Positions 57,401-64,000 of a DNA stretch of 64,000 bases are shown here, one piece after another; the stretch's first letter is position 1; each line of letters begins with the position of its first letter. Source of the stretch: Cladopsammia gracilis (Eukaryota; Cnidaria; Anthozoa; Scleractinia; Dendrophylliidae); assembly GCA_022457155.1 (NCBI GenBank), contig JAJGOT010000155.1, positions 748,001 through 812,000 on the forward strand. The letters are read 5' to 3'. The translations under genes and the position numbers were made by a program. The notes beneath the pieces are model-generated. The model worked only from the letters and a program-made list of their open reading frames with translations. It was not told where the DNA came from and did not search any database.

Positions 57401-60145
57401 TATCGATTTAAGGGTCTGGTCTGAAATAGGGTATGGAATTTTGGGTCAGGTCTGAAATAGGGCAGAGAAAATCGCATACTTTGGTCTAAAATAGAGTAAG
57501 GGTTTTAAGAAGCGTGCCGCACACCCCCACCCAAATTTTCGATGAGTACCCCCCCCCCCCCCTCCCCGGGACAGTGCATAACGGGAAAAAGTCTCCAGCC
57601 TAGCCTGTGAACTGGCCTTCTGGTTGGGGATAGGACGTAAAGAAAGGGCGTGTGAAGAAAAAATAGATTGCGAGCGAGCTAAGCGAGCCGAGGGAAAATT
57701 CGGGAGAGAAGAAGGAGGAGGAGGAAGGCCTGTGGACAAACTATTGAAGACGTCATTCCGCCTCCCTGGAAATAACCTGTCAAGGATCTGTCAATATGAT
57801 GATTATCTTTGCGTAGATGCTTTGGAATATAAATGAGAGTATTAATGAAAATTTGCTTGAAGCGCTTTTCTCAGTTTTCAAGATATCAGAGCACACGCGC
57901 TTTTGTGGTATTTTGTCGATTCTGCAAGAAGTTTCTAAAAAACAGTGAACTCTTTTCACGGCCTTTCCTTCTACCCTATCCACAGCCAGAAGGCAAGGAG
58001 GAACAAAGGGAGGATTTCTCTGACCTCAGTTCTATTCAGTCCGGTATGTAGTGTACTTGACAAGCTATTCGATTAGCACATTGTTCTACGGTTCTAACAA
58101 GTCGCTGCAATCTTGTGCAATCAGCCTATGAATGAGAAAAATGTTTCATCAAGAACGAGCTTTTCTTATCACAAGTACTTCAAATATAACAAGTACAAGT
58201 ACAAAAAGGTATGTAGGATTTCGTTCACCGACAGGAAAAAAACCGCTCACTCAATGGGGGAATCTTCACCTAAACCAATCGAACATCGATGAGGCGCAAG
58301 ACGTCACATGTTCCCAGATGTTAACATTACCGCAAACCTGTCAAACTGTCGTCAAACTGTCAATGGTCAGCGATTTGACCAATCAGAAACTGCACTAGAA
58401 ATGCACAGGAATTTGATGCAGTGGAATGGCGGCATCAAAGGTTTGTCCACAAGCCTTCCTTTTCTCCCGTCTTCCCAGTTAGTAACTCCAGTTCCTCAGT
58501 CGGTTCGCTTCGCTCCCGCCCTTTCTTTTCGTCCTATTCCCAACCAGAAGGCATGTTCACAGGCTACTCCAACCAAGAAAACAAAGAATTAAGCGAAGAA
58601 AAAACATTCTATTAAAGCTACATCGTGATGTTAATATCTATTTAAAAATAGATATGAAATAATCCTTTTACGGGTCGTATTCATCGCTGTTAACATTTGT
58701 GGAAGGTGTATCAATCTATAGTGGTGAAGGAAATTTGAGCCACACCCACAAAAATGAAACTCAGTGACACTTCACCTATCTCATTTACCCCGCTAGTCAT
58801 TGTAGAAAGGAGCAACCTTAGAGCGGAAATCGATTATCAATCACGCCACACATTCCCAAAGGTGCAAGGGCTTAAAACTCTGATCTCAATTAATACAGTG
58901 CTGTGGCGAGATAAAACGGAAATGGCCAATACCTTCCTTTCAGATTGCTAGCTGTCCCTTGTCAGTCAGTAGAGCGGTCGGGTTAACCACGAAAACAAGC
59001 TCGGTGAGACTGGAGCGAGCGAACAAGCCGAGAGGAAATTGGGGGAGAGGCGGGTGGAAAAGAGACTGTACTCTCTTCTGCAACGGACGCGTTCGAATTT
59101 CCCGCCACATCATCAACGGGAAAATCTGATCAGTTCGTAGACAATAGAGTGACAAGCAGAGCGACAAACGGAGGCGGCATAAATTCATATTTAAACCCAA
59201 AAGGGTACTGCAATCTTTTAGAAACACAGCGCTACAGCTAGACCTGACATGATTAGCGCTCAAAAATACTAATAAAGCAGCCGTGGACAGCTGTTCCGTC
59301 CTTGTTGGGAATCGTCAGCACAGCGTAGTTCGCAAAATGAGACTCTGTGACACTTCACCTATCCCATATATCCTGCTAAGTCATTCTAGTCACGCCATAC
59401 ATTCTTCCCAAAGGTGGCAAGTGGCCAAAATCAATCTGATCTCAACTAATACATGCCAGTGTATGAGATGTTTCCTTAGCAAAATATTAATGTCGCCCCA
59501 GATTTTTGGAACGGCTCCCTCCAGAAGCGGAAAGCAGCTTATAAATTAGGGAAACAAGATTCCTTTTTCTGAAATTTTCTGCAGCTGAAATATTTATCTT
59601 AAAGAACCGAAAAGATCAAACTGTATTAGCTTTCACATAGTTTCCGCACAACGCCATTCCAAGCGTTTTCTACACATTCGTGGAGAATACTTAGAGTATT
59701 TTGTTAGTGTGCTGTGTACTGCAAAACGCTTGTCGCTCTATATTATAGTAGGGGACTTTTAAATCGTAACAACTGCGAAACGCCATACTTATAATTAGTT
59801 CATAAAAACGTCAATATAATAAGACCTCACCAAAAAGGCGTGAAATTAACATTACTGTTTAAATATAAACAAAAAATGAAAGCTGAATAATATTGTGCCT
59901 TTTTTAACAAAGTGTTCGCGAGGATCGATAAGTTTGACAGTAAAAATGTAAGTCGATTACCATAGAACCAACCTTTTGAAATGTTCCTCGAGGCAGTCTT
60001 TACAAAACCTGTGTCCACACTTCGTTTGAACTGGGTCTTTTAACGTCAGATTGCAGATCGAACATTGAAAATCAATGTCAACTTCATTTACAAACTGCTC
60101 GTCATAACCTGAAGGTATGAGAGCACGTGATGATTTCACGGCCAT
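48758..60145 (-). CDS. TRAF-like adaptor gene B, six exons, complete
   Basis: Join, minus strand: 60145-59973, 56620-56530, 53734-53633, 53382-53218, 51930-51856, 49447-48758. The total is 1296 nt, in frame, giving 431 residues plus stop. Domains match gene A: RING (CSIC, CGH, CKDC, CPVD), TRAF-type zinc fingers, the TQxQL-heptad coiled coil and MATH. The difference from A is 23 residues in the MATH domain: A carries an extra segment, so B should represent the normal length. All intron ends are GT/AG. Intron 3-2 (53735-56529) holds a Penelope-like element. Both genes appear intact, so both may be expressed. Family role as for gene A. Confidence 0.85.
50040..50596 (-). pseudogene. Penelope-like remnant in intron 5, block B
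   Basis: Counterpart of 18080-19030 without the LINE insert. The minus frame 50275-50565 includes VRLYIGEISRSLRERFG, the GIY-YIG-like segment. Internal losses leave it non-functional. Confidence 0.6.
50597..51077. repeat. Tandem duplication, two ~241-bp copies
   Basis: AAACGTCGTTGGTGAAATTG at 50597 recurs as AAACGTCGTTGATGAAATTG at 50838, and the following 240 bp are nearly the same. Block A has one copy, at about 19000-19245. Confidence 0.85.
51856..51930 (-). CDS. TRAF gene B exon 5
   Basis: DHLGKCNRFPVNCSNNCGD, with K-L to R-F and S to N changes against gene A. Same splice phases. Confidence 0.87.
53218..53382 (-). CDS. TRAF gene B exon 4: zinc fingers
   Basis: 165 nt that I read as identical to gene A exon 4, inside the highly similar tract 52209-53705. 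Confidence 0.9.
53633..53734 (-). CDS. TRAF gene B exon 3
   Basis: 34 codons identical in protein to gene A exon 3, with two silent changes (near 53708 and 53714 on the plus strand, one intronic). Confidence 0.87.
54083..55509 (-). mobile_element. Penelope-like retroelement, block-B specific
   Basis: Block A has the empty site near 21925. The 13-bp target AGGCCTTATTTAT is duplicated at 54070-54082 and 55510-55522. The two ends carry about 245-bp inverted copies of one sequence (54118-54362 and 55269-55509, with CATCGGAAGTGACTAC-type phrases). The interior encodes the C-terminal half of a Penelope polyprotein. Confidence 0.9.
54407..55306 (-). pseudogene. Penelope-like polyprotein, 3' half: RT end and GIY-YIG endonuclease
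   Basis: The frame opens inside the reverse transcriptase (CRYVDDAFTI, the catalytic box), continues with FLDTAVSREPDGRLTTSVYR and ends in a GIY-YIG nuclease (GVVYRIPCECGKVYIGETGR, then DRIKEHDRDI). The N-terminus is absent because the copy is truncated, and the ATG at the start of the frame is accidental. Near 54440 an expansion of a TTAGGG-like phrase shifts the frame. The true tail (NINRDSGIEIPEAWMPTIKK) is in the next frame, 54279-54482. The copy cannot be active. Confidence 0.88.
56530..56620 (-). CDS. TRAF gene B exon 2: end of RING
   Basis: 91 nt, same layout as gene A with YKCPVDREVLDRDK. Its inner alternative acceptor has changed from TTAG to TTAT, so only the longer exon can be used. 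This supports that acceptor in both genes. Confidence 0.8.
57120..57560 (+). repeat. Dispersed repeat with C-tract, gene B intron 1
   Basis: Counterpart of 23580-24060, ending in a C-run at 57550-57562. Frames over it have no domain. Confidence 0.55.
59973..60145 (-). CDS. TRAF gene B exon 1: start and first RING half
   Basis: MAVKSSRALIPSGYDEQ start at 60145, RING ligands as in gene A, phase-2 end before donor GTTGGT. Confidence 0.85.
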
Positions 60146-60689
60146 TTTGCAAACTTTACGCTTGGTTTAGCGTCGAGCAAGCAAAATTTCACAACAAGCG
60201 CTTTCGAAACCAAAACTTGATCGGGGTTAGATTTTTATAATAACCTTGGATATTAATAGCCGAAATTGCATAATAGGACTTATGACCTTGTAAACCACTA
60301 ACGTTACTCAAAACACCGTAAATCGTCAAAATTCGCCGTCTTCAGCTGCAAGGACGACAATATAAAACATTTAAGGTAAGATTATGTTTATTTTTAACCA
60401 GTTTTTAAATACCCATCGTAGTATATTTTGCGGAAGTTCGATTTTTTTGGTAATCCCATACAATAACTTATAACATTTAAAACGAAAACGGTCACGCAGT
60501 TTGTGTGGACCCTTGTGGCCTGGTCTCTGTAGTTTTCTTAGACAAGAAACTTCGCCCCATATTGTTTCTGGGACCCTACCCTGGGAGGACAGGGCTTTTT
60601 GGATAACAAGTGACGGAGAGGTGTGAAAAGTTATCGTTTAAGATGTTCGATACAGTTTTCTGGAGGTGATCCCTACATTTTTCAATCAG

Positions 60690-62535
60690 CTTTTAAGTGG
60701 GTTTCTTCAAGTCAGATCAACGTTTAATTTTCACCACTAACCCGTTTTGAATGGAAGTTTGGTAAGATATATTTTCTGGTACTGAATCTATATTACCATG
60801 ACGACGCAGGGCTCGCGGAGCAGATTTTAAAGTGAGGAGGCTAAAGCAAACGAGTAAGCGTCAGCCACCTACAACAGGGCCGGGGAGTCTGGGAGCAACC
60901 ATTTATATCTAAATGATATAGGTAAAAACGGCAAACTGATCCTACGGCTTACGGCAAGGAGAAGAGATTAAGAAAGGAGTGAAATAAAAAAAAACCTAAC
61001 AGAATATATTTGGCCGATATCTTAATAACCCAATATGTCCGTCCATTGCAAGCTCACGGAACGTAACAGACAGAGCTTTTTCAACACCTACTAACTGCAC
61101 AGACCTGAGCCTTTTCTAAATATTTTCTAAACACAACGAACAAAATAACCGCTCCTGTATGAACTATTGATGACAACGATAAAAATAACGACTGAGTATC
61201 ATGACATAAGACTCGATAAGATTAAATATTAAAGTCAGTTTTCCTAAAGCAACCGAATTGTTTTCTTTCGATGATCAATACAACCAACAAACTCACTCGC
61301 CAAGAAGTTTGTTTCTTATGTGCTTATGAGTGTTCAGTGGTATTGTCAGTTTACTGAACCTCTCTTGGTCCTCTTGCTTTGTTGTGGAAACGATTCAGGT
61401 TTTTATGATCTTCGAGCAGCGAAAAAGCTATCGTTCGTCAGCTGCGCTGTTTGCCGGATTTACCAGAAGAAGCTTGCAAACCGTAATGTTTGTTCAGTTT
61501 TAATCGCGTATACTCAATCTGTTATTGGTTGTTATTTTTTTTTACATTGAGAACTAGAACAAAAAGCAGATTTTGTCAACAAAGCCTTTCGAATTTTCTT
61601 AAAAGTGTGGGATAAAGACCCGCCCCAGCCCTCCCCCTGCGCGGGCTGGGGCGGGTGAAATTTTGCGCGTTTAAGATTTCGCATTGAAAATCCCACATAT
61701 GGTATATGGCATATATATATTAAGATAAAAAAATTATGTAATTCTGTATGTTTGATTTCAAAGGAATCGCAATAACATTTCAAACCTTAGCTTACTATTT
61801 GTATACTGGTAATAACAACAACAACATTTAAACGTACTGTAAAATTACAAAGATAATCTTAATAATATATAAGATTTAATAAATTAATGGAGAGATTAAC
61901 ACTGGTTTTGTGAAATGTCAAAACGTAACTTGATGTTGTACACTATCAAAGTTTTGTTTTTTAAGCTCAACTTTGTTTTTAGGCAGAATATTAAGTAACA
62001 TATTAACCTTCAGCGATTAATTTCAGCAAACTGATATCACTATCATATTTAATGTCGTATAAGCATTAATCGTAACTATTACAATTTCCTCAAATATGAT
62101 TGGTTCATAAACCTCTGTATTTTCTTGTCACTTACTTGTAAAGTTGTAATCGGGCAATGTGATCGGACAGTTTGTTGCAATCGGATAGTTTCATGAGCCA
62201 ATCAAATGCACCAATCACATGTCTTATGATTATATTTCAATGCCAGGTTTGCATTGATAAAATTGTATTAACGATTTAGATTGATAAAGGGCCTATTTTC
62301 ACGCTATTCTCTTAAATATTCTCATTTTGTTATGTTAAATTGTTCTCGGAAATTGTAATGGTTATGATTATAACTGATAATATAGGACTTCGTGTCGTCC
62401 AATCTTGTCTGTAATTATACTCGTGATTGACCAATCGGACTCCCGCTACGCGGTCCTCTGATTTTGTTAATCATTCGTATGATTACAAACCGAACGGGAC
62501 ATCACTCATTCTTATTACCATTAATAATAAAAGAT
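60690..62535. other. Shared AT-rich flank upstream of gene B, no gene
   Basis: Aligned with 28240-30085. Includes a GC-rich inverted repeat at 61620-61660 (GCCCCAGCC and GGCTGGGGC). Confidence 0.45.
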
Positions 62536-62803
62536 TGAAGTCCTTTACTATTATTTGCCACTATACTGTCTTTTACAGAGACGTACGAACGAGATTGTGC
62601 GTGGGAAACTGGACATTTAGGTGAGCAGGTCTCGACCTTAATAAACAGGGTGTGCCATTAACAAAGTAGTGCATTCTTTACAGACAGTCATTGACACAAA
62701 GGCTAGTCTGTTTCAACTTCATATTATTTAGATGCTTTTGGTGTTGAAGTGGAGACTATGATTAGAATAAGTGAGGCATTTAGAACAGATAGCAACATTT
62801 ATA

Positions 62804-63564
62804 TGTAATGAGGCCTCGCTTGCTAAACAAGAGGTTCCAGGAGTCTTCTTTATTGGGGACTTCTCGCGTAGCTTCAAGCTCGATCAATGTAGGTTACAAG
62901 GCTGCAAGATTGGTCGATTGACTAGACTACAAGATTTGTCGACCGGCTAGACTACTGACTGCTACTTAATACTACTGATTTGTCGACTGAAACAAGCCTT
63001 CTTATATACTACTATTGTAGACATGTTTGGGTTCGCGAACCGTGGGAACTTTCACTGTACATCCCGTGTCCTGCAGGATTATTTGGGCTTCTGACCGTGA
63101 GAACTTTTAATGTATATCCGGTGGCCTAACAAAGCACGTAAAAGAAACATCTATACGGCTGTCGATAACAAGTACTAAAGAACCAATGGAATATTAGAGC
63201 TAAAACTGTAAAATTGGACTAGACACCCAAACAAGAATCCTAGTGTAGGTAAAATCCAAGGTCAGCTTTAGTTCCCAAGCATGCCTACTTAAAGAACCGA
63301 CATTCAAGTTTAACAAATCCATAAAGTAGACGACACTTATCAAAAACCTAAGAACTACCAGTGTGGGCTAAACCTTCAATAACCTTGAACAATGAACGAG
63401 AACTATAAAGAAATCCTAAACATAAGAGAAACCTTAAGCATAACAATTCCAACGACTGAATACTTCACAACATTCCTTACTTAGACAGTCGAGAATAACA
63501 ACGGCATACTTAGCGACTAGGTAATAAGCTGAAATTAATCAAACGCCATTTTGGCTTCTTAACA
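62804..63564 (-). mobile_element. LTR (3' LTR) of a retrotransposon running off the right edge
   Basis: On the minus strand it starts TGTTAAGAAGCC at 63564 and ends CCTCATTACA at 62804, the TG...CA form of LTRs. It holds an AATAAAG poly-A signal near 62855. A polypurine tract lies just upstream (63565-63577). Block homology stops exactly at its end. The other LTR is outside the window. Confidence 0.75.
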
Positions 63565-63577
63565 TGCCCCCCTTGTT
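63565..63577 (-). promoter_or_regulatory. Polypurine tract (plus-strand primer)
   Basis: AACAAGGGGGGCA on the minus strand, directly before the LTR start, as expected for LTR retrotransposons. Confidence 0.75.
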
Positions 63578-63808
63578 AATTTCTGCATCGTCCCGATGCG
63601 GACAGGGACAATAAAATGGAACTACTACGATGAAATACATATATGTGTATTTAAAAGACGAAACACAACGTATTACTATACCAGAGTCAGACTCTAGGAG
63701 TATAAAAACTTTGAGGAAGACTTATAAAAACTGAAACTTGTAGAACAAAAAGGGTCAGCTTGGACTAGCTTCAACGGTTCATTAGAAAAAAAGAAACGTT
63801 CGATGAAA

Positions 63809-64000
63809 TTACAGTCCCACTTCTGCACGACTAGTGGAAGTGTAAGTTGTTATGTAATCGTAGGCGCTTTCTGGGAATTCTTCCCCGCATTGACATGAGA
63901 ATAGAGATTTCAGGTGTTCTTTCTTTTCTCTAAAACAGTCCATACAAATTAAATGGTTGCATCGGAGAACCGTCCAGTTTGGGACAACGCTGCACTTTCT
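63809..64000 (-). CDS. C-terminal end of an unknown protein with a RING-like Cys/His cluster
   Basis: From the window edge the minus strand is open for 63 codons to TAA at 63809-63811. It shows CSVVPNWTVLRCNHLICMDC (C-x-H-x2-C-x2-C core), then CQCGEEFP. This looks like a RING or related zinc finger near a C-terminus. It lies about 230 bp before the polypurine tract, so it would be the last protein segment of the LTR element. A host gene broken by the element is possible. The start and rest are outside the window. Confidence 0.5.
   Translation of the reverse strand, partial: RKCSVVPNWTVLRCNHLICMDCFREKKEHLKSLFSCQCGEEFPESAYDYITTYTSTSRAEVGL

Larger units (their letters stand above)
46340..62803. 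repeat. Block B of the segmental duplication
   Basis: Homologous to block A. Insertions found only here are the Penelope-like element (54083-55509), about 350 bp near 51100-51450 and the 241-bp tandem duplication at 50597-51077. The right end is cut by an LTR at 62804. Bases 46485-47790 have no counterpart in block A and no clear gene. A plus frame at 46483-46884 (with VCSICSKKRNLTLFYC) has no recognised family. Confidence 0.85.

Overview
The window is AT-rich nuclear DNA from an animal, most likely an anthozoan cnidarian such as a stony coral. Evidence for a eukaryote: coding exons are short, separated by large introns and bounded by GT/AG sites, and the sequence is crowded with eukaryotic transposons. 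The coral assignment is inferred from the mixture of elements (Penelope-like, split-repeat DIRS-like, long Tc1/mariner, foldbacks, C-tract repeats) and the TRAF sequences. It was not tested by any search.

The host genes are a tandem array of TRAF-like signalling adaptors on the minus strand. Two are complete by my exon joining: gene A (six exons, 27222 down to 16579, 454 residues) and gene B (six exons, 60145 down to 48758, 431 residues). Each encodes a RING finger, TRAF-type zinc fingers, a regular coiled coil and a C-terminal MATH domain. A third copy, C, shows only its first RING exon (3000 down to 2822). The copies lie in a segmental duplication: block A is about 13320-41690, block B about 46340-62803, and a partial block C about 895-4545.

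Most of the rest is mobile DNA. Comparing blocks A and B reveals insertions with clean boundaries. Between C and A sits an 8.6-kb Tc1/mariner-superfamily element (4679-13308) with two convergent, intron-containing, decayed genes: a transposase on the minus strand and a plus-strand gene ending in a SAM-like domain. Block A also carries a 1.7-kb foldback (14028-15742), a 3.5-kb element with 26-bp terminal inverted repeats (30095-33572), and a 7.9-kb element with split direct repeats (33593-41460). The last holds a minisatellite that is itself broken by a truncated LINE and a foldback with a Pif1-helicase fragment. Block B carries a Penelope-like element (54083-55509) and is cut at its right end by an LTR retrotransposon that runs off the window.

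The unique DNA between blocks A and B (about 41690-46340) holds two adjacent minisatellites and a LINE 3' end, with no gene I can support. I see no rRNA or tRNA gene, and no CRISPR array. The TRAF genes probably act in innate immune or cell-death signalling, as in the wider family. This is inference from domain content only.
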